Below, piece by piece: positions 47,101-58,823 of a DNA stretch of 64,000 nucleotides. Both the position numbers and the translations under genes were made by a program. The stretch's first letter is position 1. Every line of letters starts with the position of its first letter. The DNA is from Pagrus major. Its lineage: Eukaryota > Chordata > Actinopteri > Spariformes > Sparidae. The notes under the pieces were generated by a model. That model saw nothing but the letters and a program-made list of their open reading frames with translations, was not told the origin of the DNA and did no database searches. Where the stretch lies: positions 28,788,710 through 28,852,709 of the forward strand of contig NC_133218.1 of NCBI RefSeq assembly GCF_040436345.1, given 5' to 3'.

Positions 47101-50100
47101 GTTTTTATATCACATTTCATTATAAAGTGGTAGTCTCAATTGTTAATTAGTATTAATATTACCTATTACACACGTTGTTTGTTTGACCTCAAATCTCTGC
47201 TCTAATCACACAGTTTTGTCAGACAGAACCAGTTTGCCTTGAACAGTTTCACTGTTACTTCTCAACAAAAATGCTCCCTCTTCTGAAGATAAATGAAATT
47301 AAATGAAAATAAATGATAATTTTTTGACTGTTGACAGGTTGTTGAGATCAACTCACTGGAACTGGAGTTGCATTCTCTGCTGTCGGACCAGATGGAGGCA
47401 CTGTTGGCTCAGAGACGACAGAGGACCAAAGAGCAGGCTGACCGCCTGCAGCAGCTCAGCTGTGAGTTACATCTGTGTTTCCATGTGTCTGTTTGTGCAT
47501 TTGTGATCAAAGTGTATCTAAAGTACTCTATGGAGGCAATATTTAAATAAAATGTATTTTTGCATCTCCCTTTTATAGATAGCACAGATGAGCACAGCAG
47601 AAACTCAGCAAATGGAACAGAAACTCAAGGGTGAGTGTGATAAATCTGTCAAGATAAAAGTTTTTATTTTGTATTATATCATTGTATACATAAACAACTT
47701 GCTGTAGTAGTAAATAAGAAATGCTTACAAGAATTAATTTATATATCAAAGAGAGGTGTATACAAGGTCTGTCAAAATAGGTACTGATGTTTGTCTGACA
47801 CTTTGCAGCGAGGCAGATGCTGGTGTTAAAGCTGAGGAAGATATGGATATACCTGAAGACGCACAGCTTTCAGCAGAAGAGGACGAGCAGCTGCAGAAGA
47901 TGACAGGTGAGGAATTAAATATGTTCAGCTCTCTATCTGTTTAACAAAAAGCTTCAGCCAATAGACCAGGGTTTATTTTAATAGAACAAATGTAGTAGTA
48001 TAAAGTGTGATACAGTATAATTCTGCCAGGCTGTAATATAAATCTCCACTCTGATCCTTTTGTTGCTTTCATCTGACTCTCTTCCCTTTCTGCCCCCCTC
48101 TTCAGATGATATCCTGGCGAGGTCCAAGGCAGTGTTCTCTGACGTCCAGGATGAGTTCTGCGACGTTAAGAAGATTCTGTCCCGCTTTGAAGAATGGAGA
48201 GGATCCTACTCTGACTCCTACCACAGTGCCTACATCTCTCTATGTCTGCCCAAGTTGTTGAACCCCGTCATAAGACATCAGCTACTGGCATGGAACCCAC
48301 TAAAGGTACATGTGGACGCAAACACAGAAACTAGCTCATGCATACACACAGTTGCCATCACACAACACGTGCCTTTATGTGTCCAATGTAATTTGTGTGT
48401 GTTTCAGGGTGCTAGTGGGGACTTTGAAAACTTTCCGTGGTTCTCAGCTGTGGAGACCTTTTGTCACGGTCATGGTCATGAGGAGCTGGAGCACACAGAC
48501 AGACAGACACTGTCTGCTATCATAGAAAAGACTGTCCTGCCCAAGATGACAGGTAAAACATATAAGGGAACAAGCATGTTTGTTTGTTTTTTTGAAAATT
48601 GAATGCAAAAAAATTAACACATTGACACATGCTGTCTGTGACTTTCCCTACTCTCTTTCACATACTTGTACCTATCCACGACTCCTAAAGTTTATTATGT
48701 TAAATGCAATAGAAAGGTCACATTGTGTTTGATAAAGGCTGTGCCCAGGAACATATATATGTACAACATTGTTTTTGCATTTTCTATAGAAAAACTTTGT
48801 AATCCAGGCCAGAAATGTCACTTTACATATTGTAGTCTGGCAAGGCTTAACAACAGGGCTGTACGTGATTTCCTTATTCATTTATTTATCTTACCAGTTG
48901 CTGTACTGTCAACAAGCTCTCCTTCACTTTGTTAGTCTGTAGATCACAGATGTGTGAACCAACATCACTTTCTCCTCGTCTTTCTTTGTTTAGCCTATGT
49001 GGAGCTGGCATGGGATCCCTTATCCCGCCATCAGTCAGTCTGTCTGTCTGACGTTTGTCACAGACTAAAGGAGGACTATTCTGTCTTTGAAGGGGAGCAG
49101 AGTAAACCGGTCAAGGTAAAGCCAACACAGACATACATACTAAATATATGGCATACTTCAAGGTACTTTTAACTGTTTACGAAACAATCTCAATTTAATA
49201 CTAATATATTACTACTATATGACCTACAGAAGCAAACACTACAGTTATTCTTCATTCCTGTCACCAGGTCAGATTCCAACTTATCTAGGTTGGATAGGTC
49301 ATAAAATTAAAACTCCTCTGTATGGCGGGAGACTGAATTGAGGAGTCTCACAGTTGAAATGAAGCTGCTTTGTAGTCTGGTGGTACGGCACTAAAAGAAA
49401 GTTTACTACACTATCGTCATCTTTTGTCCACAGATGTCCTTGTAGCTTTCAGCTTTTATAAATAAAAAAATAAATACAATGTCAACATACAATACATTTA
49501 AATATACAATAAACCGTGTATGAACATGTTTGTGACAACAATGTGTTTTCATGTCTCACACAGGCTTTCATAGAGGCTGTGATCGGCCGACTGAGGAGCT
49601 GTGTAGATGAAGATGTCTTCATCCCTCTATACCCCAAAAAGTCAGTTTCTTTTCTTGCTTCTTTCACTTTAAACATTAAGTGACCATTTGGATGACTAAC
49701 AAGTAGAGAGCAGGTGTGACTTCCCGTCAGTGTCATCATTGTGAATCAAGTGGGATACAATGATTTCTCTAACCATTAGGCTGTGCTCTTATCCATGCTT
49801 TCAACAAAAAGTCTCTTCTTTTCTTTGCCCGGCATACAGTACAGACTCAAATATGTCTCAGCTCGGTCACTGGATAAAATTGTCACTCAAAGACCTGAAG
49901 CTTGTTTAAAGATCAGGTCAATCCAAAATACTGTATATTTTTTTTATCCAGGGTCCTGGAAGACTGGTCGTCTCCTCAGTGTCGCTTCAGGGATCAACAG
50001 TTCTGGACGGCCATAAAAGTAATGCTCGCCAACAAATGCTTCTTTGAAACCACTTGTGTGTCTCATATTGTCTCAGCCTTTCCAATTGAGAGGATGTATT

Positions 50101-50980
50101 TCTCCCAGGCTGCTGTTTGTTAATCAGTTGTTTTGTGTTCATATTAGCTACTAGATAACATGGGGAAATGGGAGTTGCTGCTTCCTGAGTCTGTGTTGAA
50201 GGAACTGATGTTGGACAAACTACTGAACCGATACCTGATGATCACCCTCTGCAGTCAGACACTGCACAACAATGCTGTCCATTCATGCAGAAAGGTGTTT
50301 AAATTTATAATTTTTCACATTGAATATTTGTATTTTTAATGTCTGTGCACTTGATCTTGAAAATGGGCTGGTGGTTTCCTTTGATTAACACCACTACTGC
50401 TCTCCCTCTCTCTCACGCTTTCTCCAGATAGCAGATAGTCTGCCACTTTCTTGGCTGAAAGGACAGACCGTCTGTTTGCCTCAGCTCCAGAATTTCAGAA
50501 ACCACCTAGTTGAGAAAGTACATACAGTTTGCAAACAGCAGCCTCCTGAAGACACAAACACCAGGTACGAGAAACTACACTAATTGCTATAAGTTAAGTT
50601 AGTCACAGTGAAATGTACTTGTTATTTGATGATTCATCAGCAGCTGGACATAACATTGCCTCCCATTCCCCCATCACATCTTATCTTCTGCTTCACAACT
50701 TTCCAAGTGACAAAATGTGACTTAAATCTTTAGTTTATTTAGCGGTTATGCTTATAAATTTTGCAGATATCATAACTTTTCTTAATACATCTAGAACAAC
50801 AACGAGGTGACTTACATAATTCTCTTGTGTGTCCCTGTCTACTGTAGGTCTGCTGTGGTTGAAGTGCTGCACATTTTAAGCAGAATCCGGTGCAACGACT
50901 CCATCATGACTATAGCACAAAAATACCACTATGAAGATGTCATCTACTCTCACCAGCTGCTGAACCAAGAGGAAGTGTGA
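44138..50980 (+). CDS. gcfc2: GC-rich sequence DNA-binding factor 2-like (GCFC2, spliceosome-associated)
   Basis: Nuclear GCF-family protein; relatives act in pre-mRNA splicing, including lariat-spliceosome disassembly and intron release. Exons: 44138-44459, 44976-45077, 45397-45642, 45839-46087, 46191-46288, 46456-46601, 46728-46911, 47338-47461, 47579-47630, 47809-47906, 48106-48305, 48408-48552, 48994-49115, 49564-49640, 49952-50018, 50148-50294, 50428-50564, 50848-50980. All phases agree; 2,649 nt, 882 aa. The start MFNKKPRRNFRQRK, the motif IEAARRKRQAA, the acidic EPDDHERRI (about residues 280-290) and the GCFC region from about residue 545 (SDVQDEFCDVKKIL, ISLCLPKLLNPVIRHQLL, DEDVFIPLYPK, QFWTAIK, LDKLLNRYL) resemble GCFC2 more than its paralogue PAXBP1. 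An Asp-rich stretch from GAT/GAG repeats lies in exon 3. It ends LLNQEEV. Its last five exons are copied at 56.35-57.5 kb, with one lost there. Confidence 0.9.
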
Positions 50981-51329
50981 GCTAAAAACGCTGTGGAATG
51001 GATGGTGGATCAAAGTACGCTGTTAGGGGGCTCTGCCTTGTGTCAAACGTAGCTGAACTGGATCACGTATGGCGAGTAAAATGCCATGAGGCCAATGATG
51101 TCTTCTTGTGGTGGATAGCCACTGTTAGTAAGACAAGCACTTTGACCACACTGCATATATATTAGAGTGTGTGAGGTGGTGCTAAAGTAAATGGCGACAA
51201 ATGGAACAAAGTACTTGCTTAACCAAGGAAACTGAAATATTGTGAGGGGAAAGGAATTAACCTCCCTGTTATTTTTAGATGTGATCATTTTGATGTTTCT
51301 TTTGTACAAGAGATCACTGTATTTTTAAG

Positions 51330-51335
51330 AATAAA
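51330..51335 (+). terminator. gcfc2: gcfc2 poly(A) signal
   Basis: AATAAA about 350 bases past the stop codon, followed by a T-rich stretch (51,360-51,410). It fits a short 3' UTR of about 370 bases. The tandem copy keeps the same signal at about 57,879-57,884. Confidence 0.65.
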
Positions 51336-51480
51336 TATGTGAAATTTGTTAATATATCCAGAGTTTTTCTTTATTTTTAATTCTATTTCCATTTTCTATT
51401 TTATTTATTTAAGTGACTTGCTGATACCTATAATCCCAACTTCATACAGTCAGACATAAAAACAAGGTTTCAATTTTTCA

Positions 51481-51632
51481 AAAGTCTTCCTTTATTGGAT
51501 AGCGACAGCTGAAGAAAGTCAGGAAAGGAGGTATAGAGAGATTGACATGCAGCAATGGGTGCAGTCTGGAATTGAACCCAGGATGCTTTGGGGAGTTACA
51601 CACTCTACCAGATAAGCTACCTGGGTGACTTC
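51481..51632 (-). mobile_element. tRNA-derived SINE, copy A
   Basis: On the minus strand it begins with a tRNA-like promoter: box A-like GTAGCTTATCTGGTAGAGTG (about 51,605-51,625) and box B-like GGTTCAATTCC (about 51,570-51,581). A body ending near CCAATAAAGGAAGACTTTT follows. Such elements are copied by LINE machinery from RNA polymerase III transcripts. The same element sits in the tandem copy at about 58,030-58,180. Family name not assigned. Confidence 0.65.
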
Positions 51633-52278
51633 TTTATATACAAGTCAGTGGTCATGGCAGCTTTCACCATAAAAAACAACCCGAGTTACATCAAGTCGAG
51701 AGTGATTATCATGAACCGGTGTCTTATTTCGGTCAGATCTGAGGACAGGATATCATTATCATATCATTGTCTGGATAATATATAGATACAATTAGATTTC
51801 TAAAAACACATTGCCTTAAAACATCATATCCAACTATAGCATGAAATCAATAATCTCAGTCGAAGAAATGATTCTGCTTTGACTAACTACTTCAAATTAA
51901 TATTATGTTACATACACAATTTACACAAAAGGGTCTAAAACACAACTTTTCCAGGTCTGCATTCTATAACCATACAGTGACAGATGGAAATAATTTTATT
52001 ACCCATTACAAAGGCAAATTATCCCCAGGGACACCTGTGTTGGTGGTTGTATTGCCCTCGCGCTTGCTTACCTCTGTGTGCACCGCATGCACACAGCAAA
52101 GATAACATTTCCAGCTACTTGGACTGAGGCTCATTATCAATCATTAAGCTGCAAATAAGTGTTCCCATCAACAAATACAATGTCAGGGTTTAAGTCTAAC
52201 ACTAGATTTCTTGTAGTAGTGTGCAGTCAGGGGAATTATGGTTTCACTGAACAGTTGAAAGTCATTTCTGCACATTTT

Positions 52279-52794
52279 AAGGGTAAAGCAATTTTACACA
52301 TTTAAGTGTGTATACAGATCTTGGAGAGAACAGTTGCTTGAGTTAAAAAGTCTGTGTATAAAGTCTTTGTGGCTCCAGAAGAAGCTGCATGTAATCTGAT
52401 AAATTGCCTCCAGTGATGTCAGCTAGTGGGTAAGTTCATTGTGGGTAATGTAGGCACCAGGTTTTGTAAAGGAAGGAGAATGAATAGAATTAAAGCGATA
52501 TTTCTGGTTCTGTTTTTATCAATTGTGATCATTGTTTTTTAACCTGTCCATAATGAGTCTAACAGTGTTATAGAAGTACAATGCTAGACCAGTTGACTGC
52601 TTTTCAAAACCTGGTGCCTACATTACCCACAATGCAATTTAGCCACAGATGGCATCACTGGAGGCAATTAATCAGGTCGCATGCAGCTTCTTCTGGAGCC
52701 ACAAAAGGCTTTATATTTCTGTTTTTTACATGTGTAGCAGAACTCCCCAAGACCTGCAAACATTCTTGTGTAAAATTGGTGGAGTTACCCTTTA
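52279..52794. mobile_element. Foldback MITE, copy 2 (next to GPCR copy A)
   Basis: Left end AAGGGTAAAGCAATTTTACA and right end TGTAAAATTGGTGGAGTTACCC are inverted repeats. Inner inverted arms include AATCTGATAAATTGCCTCCAG (about 52,394) against CTGGAGGCAATTAATCAGG (about 52,659). Same family as 27,082-27,506. Its right end overlaps the last codons and the stop of GPCR copy A. Confidence 0.75.
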
Positions 52795-53762
52795 ACTTTC
52801 AGGTCAGTGTTTCGAGTTTCGAGACAGGATAGCTTCCCAGCCCTGTGCAGGTAGAGTAAGGGTTGGACGAGCCCACAGATTATGCCCAGACATGAAATCA
52901 GATCATAAACTATACCTGGAACAGGAATTTCCTGCGCCAAATAGTAAATCATTAGTCCTGGTAGATAATTGACCACAAAACACACCAGGTTAACCAAAAT
53001 GATGTTGATGGCTTTTCTTTTCATCTCGTCTCCTCTTCCCCTCTCCTTTCCCTGCCTCTCTCCTGGACCGGGCCGTGTCAGAGAAAACAGAGTTGCGAAA
53101 TAGCAGTACAAAAATATGCACAATGTGGGGAAAAACCACAACAAGCTATTTGTTGCTACTTCTGGTAATGTTAACCCAAGCAGAACAATCAAAAAGAAGG
53201 AACACCAGGCCAGAGCACACTGTGCCACTGTGTACTTCAGGGGCTTTAACCTGGGAAATAGAAACACACAGAAGCACAGTGTTCAGTAAATATTTCTTAT
53301 TGTCACAGGTCTGACTTAAAGACTGTAGAAAATCAGTTAAAACACTTACCTGATGAAAGTTAATGGGTGGACCACTGCAATGTAACGCTCCACACAAATG
53401 CAGCTCTGAAAAATAGGCCGGCCGGTCCACACCAGAGACAACTGTACCATCAACAGGAGCTGAAGACCATCTATGACATGTTCAAAGCCGTACATACAGT
53501 ACAGCTGGGCTGGCAGTCCCAGGCAGAACAGAATCTCACAGACAGCCAGGCTTAGGAGGTAAGTTTCTGAAGCCAGCAGCTCTCTGGTTCCATGACAAAT
53601 CAGCCAAGACATCCACATGTTTGCTGGGAAACCCACCACAAAGTTACCAAGCAGGAAGATGGACACAATAGAAAGACCAGCATCGGTGTCAGCTTGCAGG
53701 TAAATCGTACATTTTGTTGAGGTATCGTTGAAAAGAGAATCATTCAGTTGAGTTGTAGACAT
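52785..53762 (-). CDS. Rhodopsin-class (class A) G protein-coupled receptor, orphan, copy A
   Basis: Two exons, 53762-53350 and 53250-52785, joined in phase (AG then G, ...LTFIR then LKPLKY), giving 292 aa. It is a plasma-membrane receptor with seven hydrophobic segments: TM1 SIVSIFLLGNFVV, TM2 LLSLAVCEILFCLGL, TM3 to CVERYIAVVHPL, TM4 ALAWCSFFLIVLL, TM5 FFPTLCIFLYCY, TM6 INIILVNLVCFVVNYLP, TM7 LISCLGIICGLVQPLLYL. The N-terminus has two N-glycosylation sites (NDS, NDT). Class A marks are degenerate: ERY instead of DRY, NYLP instead of CWxP in TM6, QPLLY instead of NPxxY. The usual Cys at the top of TM3 (3.25) is Gln and the second extracellular loop has no Cys, so the canonical disulfide is missing. 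Ligand and family are unknown. Confidence 0.8.
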
Positions 53763-54309
53763 TTTCGCAGTGGTTCCTCAAGATGGGGAAGGCCCTCCAA
53801 TGTCCACAATGGTCACAGATTTTGTAAGAACTTCACCTTGTGAATCTTTGAGTGAAAATGCTTCAAGTCTCAAAGTGGGTTTTCAGAATCTCTCTCTGTC
53901 ACCTGCCCCTTCGCTTTGTAGCTGAACTCTTGTGACACAGACTTTCCATACAAACTGTCCTCATAGCAAAACAAACGCTTGGCAAGCAAATAGCTTGATT
54001 TGCATGAATGAGGCCTTATAAATAACCACTATATTAATATTCTTAATTTATATTTTCAAAATAAAGGCACAGCTTACTTTCCAATAAATAAATTACTAAT
54101 AATTATGCTGCTGCCAGCCATTCAGTGGAGGGAGCAGCCACTGAAGATACTCACATCAGATACTTTAAAAGATTGTAAATTGAGGACCGTCATCACAGTG
54201 TTATATATTTTGAAGGTCCAATGTTTAGCAATTATTACCACATTAATTCTCAGACTCTGTTTGAATTGTTTAATTGTTTTCATGTTTTGGACATTTGTAT
54301 GCCTTTTAT

Positions 54310-55960
54310 TATAGTAAGTAATTTTATTTATATAGCACCTTCAAGAGCAGAGATGTCACACATTTTTCCCTTTTGCTTCACAAAGGATGGAATAATTACA
54401 CAAAGGTAAGCCTAAACAAATGGGTCTTGAGCTGTTTTGTTCAAAGGGGTCCACAGATCTGAAGTCAAATGGGTGAGAGGTCCAAAGCTAAGGAGCCACA
54501 ACTTCAAAAGACAGTCTCCTTCAAATTTAAGCCTCGATGGAAGAACTACCAGCACACCCTGATTGGTAGACCGGGTTCACCGGGGAATTCTGTGGGGGGT
54601 ACTGAGGGAGTATAGGGTACCGGGGCCGTTGGTACGACCTATCCGGTCCTTGTACGACCAAAGTGAGAGTTGTGTCCATATACTCGGCACAAAGTCGAAT
54701 ACGTTTCCAGTGGGTGTTGGACTCTGCCAGGGCTGCCCCTTGTCTCCGATCCTGTTTGTGATATTCATGGACAGGATCTCAAGGCGCAGCCATGGTGAGG
54801 AGAGTGTCTGGTATGGGAACCTCAGAATTGCGTCTTTGCTTTTTGCAGGTGACGTGGTTCTGTTGGCTTCCTCAGCCCGTGACCTCCAGCAGGCATTGGG
54901 GCGGTTCGCAGCCGAGTGTGCGCAGTCAGGATGAGGGTCAGCACCTCTAAATCTGAGGCCATGGTTCTCTGCCGGAAAATGGTGGATTGCCCCCTCCGGT
55001 TGGGGAGTGAGCCCCTGACCCAAGCGAAGGAGTTTAAGTATCTCGGGGTCTTGTTCACGAGTGATGGGAGAGTGGAGCATGAGGTGGACAGACGGCTTGG
55101 TGCAGCGTCTGCAGTATTGCGGGCGTTGTACCGGGCTGTCGTGGTGAAGAGGGAGCTGAGCCGCAAGACGAAGCTCTCCATTTACCGGTCCATCTATGTT
55201 CCAACTCTCACCCATGGTCACGAGCTGTGGGTAGTGACCAAAAGAACGAGATTGCGGATACAAGCGGCTGAAATGAGTTTCCTCTGTAGGGTGGCTGGGC
55301 TCAGCCTTAGGGATAGGGTAAGGAGCTCAGACATCCGGAGGGAGCTCGGAGTAGAGCCGCTGCTCCTTTGCGTCGAGAGGAGCCAGTTGAGGTGGTTCGG
55401 GCATCTGATTAGGATGCTTCCTGGGCGCCTCCCCATGGAGGTTTTCCGGGCACGTCCAACTGGGAGGAGACCCCGGGGCAGACCCAGAACTCGCTGGAGA
55501 GACTACATATCTCATCTGGCCTGGGAACGCCCCGGGATCCTCCCGGAGGAGCTGGAAAGTGTTGCTGGGGAGAAGGAGGTCTGGAGCTCCCTACTGAGCC
55601 TGCTGCCACCGCGACCTGACCCCGGACAAAGCGGAAGAAGATGAGATGAGATGAGATGAGATAAATGACGTGCTGGTGACGTAGGGCTGCAAGAGATGAA
55701 GGATGCCTTTGATGAAGGCAGGTGTCTTAACATGCAGTGATCACAGGAACTTTAAATTGGATTCTGTATTTGATGGGGAGCCAGTGGAAAGCAATAAAAA
55801 TTCTGTGTCACATGAGACCTTTAGGAGACCAAGGTCAACAGTTTCCCAGCAGCATTTTGGACCACTTGTAAACAATCAAGGGAGTTGACAGTACAGGAAT
55901 GACATGTTGGACATGCTCATCACCTTTATGCTGTCGGGGTGCCCCAAGACATAATTCAGT
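54310..55960. repeat. Older interspersed repeat split by the Rex3 insertion
   Basis: Left part 54,310-54,550 (GTAATTTTATTTATATAGCACC, TGGGTCTTGAGCTGTTTT, GGTCCAAAGCTAAGGAGCC) and right part 55,690-55,960 (GGGGAGCCAGTGGAAAGCAA, CAGCATTTTGGACCACTTGTA) have the order of a very common fish repeat that ends with a phrase like CATTTTGGACCA. The Rex3 fragment lies between them. Copy B keeps only the right end (about 60,601 onward). Confidence 0.6.
54555..55663 (+). mobile_element. Rex3 non-LTR retrotransposon, 5'-truncated and inactive
   Basis: The reading frames match the C-terminal half of the Rex3 reverse transcriptase, a LINE of the RTE group common in fish. The first frame (54,563-54,934) has GILWGVLREY, LCQGCPLSPILFVIFMDRI and the catalytic region LLFAGDVVLLAS. 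A frameshift leads to the second (54,916-55,644) with MRVSTSKSEAMVL, FKYLGVLFTSDGR, LSIYRSIYVPTLTHG and SQLRWFGHLIRM, ending RPRTRWRDY and LPPRPDPG. The catalytic FADD motif is FAGD, so polymerase activity is lost. The 3' end carries the GATGA-type tail repeats usual for Rex3 (55,641-55,662). No target duplication was found. Confidence 0.88.
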
Positions 55961-56352
55961 TGAATGTAAAACAAAACCATATTGGAGTAAACTGAACGCC
56001 TCCTTTGACTGCATTTAATATGGTTCCACTGTGTAGGATGTCTCAGGTTTACTGAGAAAAGTTTTGGAAATAAACTATAAAATATGACACTGTGATGTAT
56101 GACATGACCCGAGTTGTGCTGTAGATCACAAGCTAACTTTGAGATGTAAAACAACTGGCTTTTTTTTTTTTTTTCAAAATGTTTCAAAAGTTTACTTCAC
56201 TATCATCATCTTTTGTCCACAGATGTCCTTGTAGCTTTCAGCTTTTATAAATAAAAAAATAAATACAATGTCAACATACAATACATTTAAATATACAATA
56301 AACCGTGTATGAACATGTTTGTGACAACAATGTGTTTTCATGTCTCACACAG

Positions 56353-56936
56353 GCTTTCATAGAGGCTGTGATTGGCCGACTAAGGAGCTGTGTAGATGAA
56401 GATGTCTTCATCCCTCTGTACCCCAAAAAGTCAGTTTCTTTTCTTGCTTCTTTCACTTTAAACATTAAGTGACCATTTGGATGACTAACAAGTAGAAAGC
56501 AGGTGTGACTTCCCGTCAGTGTCATCATTGTGAATCAAGTGGGATACAATGATTTCTCTAACCATTAGGCTGTGCTCTTATCCATGCTTTCAACAAAAAG
56601 TCTCTTCTTTTCTTTGCCCAGCATACAGTACAGACTCAAATATGTCTCAGCTCGGTCACTGGATAAAATTGTATAAAATATTAGCTGCTAGATAACATGG
56701 GGATATGGGAGTTGCTGCTTCCTGAGTCTGTGTTGAAGGAACTGATGTTGGACAAACTACTGAACCGATACCTGATGATCACCCTCTGCAGTCAGACATT
56801 GCACAACAATGCTGTCCATTCATGCAGAAAGGTGTTTAAATGTATAATTTTTCACATTGAATATTTGTATTTTTAATGTCTGTGCACTTGATCTTGAAAA
56901 TGGGCTGGTGGTTTCCTTTGATTAACACCACTACTG

Positions 56937-56967
<31 letters not shown>

Positions 56968-57522
56968 CAGATAGCAGATAGTCTGCCACTTTCTTGGCTG
57001 AAAGGACAGACCGTCTGTTTGCCTCAGCTCCAGAATTTCAGAAACCACCTAGTTGAGAAAGTACATACAGTTTGCAAACAGCAGCCTCCTGAAGACACAA
57101 ACACCAGGTACGAGAAACTACACTAATTGCTACAAGTTAAGTTAGTCACAGTGAAATGTACTTGTTATTTGATGATTCATCAGCAGCTGGACATAACATT
57201 GCCTCCCACTCCCCCGATCACATCTTATCTTCTGCTTCACAACTTTCCAAGTGACAAAATGTGACTTAAATCTTTAGTTTATTTAGTGGTTATGCTTATA
57301 AATTTTGCAGATATCATAACTTTTCTTAATAGATCTAGAACAACAAGGTGACTTACATAATTTTTTTTGTGTGTCCCTGTCTACTGTAGGTCTGCTGTGG
57401 TTGAAGTGCTGCACATTTTAAGCAGAATCCGGTGCAACGACTCCATCATGACTATAGCACAAAAATAACACTATGAAGATGTCATCTACTCTCACCAGCT
57501 GCTGAACCAAGAGGAAGTGTGA
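56353..57522 (+). pseudogene. Partial, decayed copy of gcfc2 (last exons)
   Basis: Produced by the tandem duplication. Exons recognisable: 56353-56429 (AFIEAVIGRL...), 56685-56831, 56971-57107 and 57390-57522. The exon matching 49952-50018 (VLEDWSS...) is gone, together with about 250 bp. The last exon has AAATAA in place of AAATAC, a stop at 57,466-57,468, 17 codons before the normal end. A Lys to Ile change occurs in the second exon (MGIWELL). There is no promoter or upstream exon, so no full protein can be made from it. It could still be spliced from gcfc2 upstream exons as an alternative 3' end, since splice sites and the poly(A) signal remain. Confidence 0.85.
56943..56970 (+). repeat. 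(CT)n tract at the acceptor of the duplicated gcfc2 exon
   Basis: In copy B the pyrimidine tract before exon 56971-57107 has become a clean CT repeat. In copy A it is mixed (CTCTCTCACGCTTTCTCCAG). Confidence 0.85.
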
Positions 57523-58027
57523 GCTAAAAACGCTGTGGAATGGATGGTGGATCAAAGTACGCTGTTAGGGGGCTCTGCCTTGTGTCAAACGTAGCTGAAC
57601 TGGATCACGTATGGCGAGTAAAATGCCAAGAGCCATGAGGCCGATGATGTCTTCTTATGGTGGATAGCCACTGTTAGTAAGACAAGCACTTTGACCACAC
57701 TGCATATATATTAGAGTGTGTGAGGTGGTGCTAAAGTAAATGGCAACAAATGGAACAAAGTACTTGCTTAACCAAGGAAACTGAAATAATGTGAGGGGAA
57801 AGGAATTAACCTCCCTGTTATTTTTAGATGTGATCATTTTGATGTTTCTTTTGTACAAGAGATCACTGTATTTTTAAGAATAAATATGTGAAATTTGTTA
57901 ATATATCCAGAGTTTTTCTTTATTTTTAATTCTATTTCCATTTTCTATTTTATTTATTTAAGTGACTTGCTGATACCTATAATCCCAACTTCATACAGTC
58001 AGACATAAAAACAAGGTTTCAATTTTT

Positions 58028-58180
58028 CAAAAGTCTTCCTTTATTGGATAGCGACAGCTGAAGAAAGTCAGGAAAGGAGGTATAGAGAGATTGATATGCA
58101 GCAATGGGTGCAGTCTGGAATTGAACCCAGGATGCTGTGGGGAGTTACACACTCTACCAGATAAGCTACCTGGGTGACTT
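58028..58180 (-). mobile_element. tRNA-derived SINE, copy B
   Basis: The duplicated partner of the SINE at 51,481-51,632, with only a few base differences. It was copied by the tandem duplication, not by a new insertion. Confidence 0.65.
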
Positions 58181-58823
58181 CTTTATATACAAGTCAATGG
58201 TCATGGCACTTTTCACCATAAAAAACAACCCAAGTTACATCAAGTCGAGAGTGATTATCATGAACCGGTGTCTTATTTCGGTCAGATCTGAGGACAGGAT
58301 ATCATTATCATATCATTGTCTGGATAATATATAGATACAATTAGATTTCTAAAAACACATTGCCTCAAAACATCATGTCCAACTACAGCATGAAATCAAT
58401 AATCTCAGTCGAAGAAATGATTCTGCTTTGACTAACTACTTCAAATTAATATTATGTTACATACACAATTTACACGAAAGGGTCTAAAACAGCTTTTTCA
58501 GGTCGGCATTCTATAACCATACAGTGACAGACGGAAATCATTTTATTACCCATTACAAAGGCAAATTATCCCCAGGGACACCTGTGTTGGTGGTTGTATT
58601 GCCCTCGTGCTTGCTTACCTCTGTGTGCACCGCATGCACACAGCAAAGATAACATTTCCAGCTACTTGGACTGAGGCTCATTATCAATCATTAAGCTGCA
58701 AATAAGTGTTCCCATCAACAAATACAATGTCAGGGTTTAAGTCTAACGCTAGATTTCTTGTAGTCGTGTGCAGTCAGGGGAATTATGGTTTCACTGAACA
58801 GTTGAAAGTCATTTCTGCACATT

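Larger units (their letters stand above)
49398..56188. repeat. Tandem duplication, copy A
   Basis: The left unit of a direct duplication with a period of about 6.79 kb. It holds the last five gcfc2 exons, a SINE, a foldback MITE, GPCR copy A and the Rex3 insertion region. Matching to copy B starts at a shared AAGTTTACT near 49,398 and resumes after the non-matching block 54,017-55,848. Rough divergence by eye is 2-3 percent. Confidence 0.88.

Noticed and set aside
54577-55263. Long minus-strand open frame across the Rex3 fragment
   Set aside because: Antisense of the reverse transcriptase coding strand; no independent similarity.
56353-57522. A second functional gcfc2 gene
   Set aside because: One exon is deleted, an early stop is present and all upstream exons are missing, so it was called a pseudogene.
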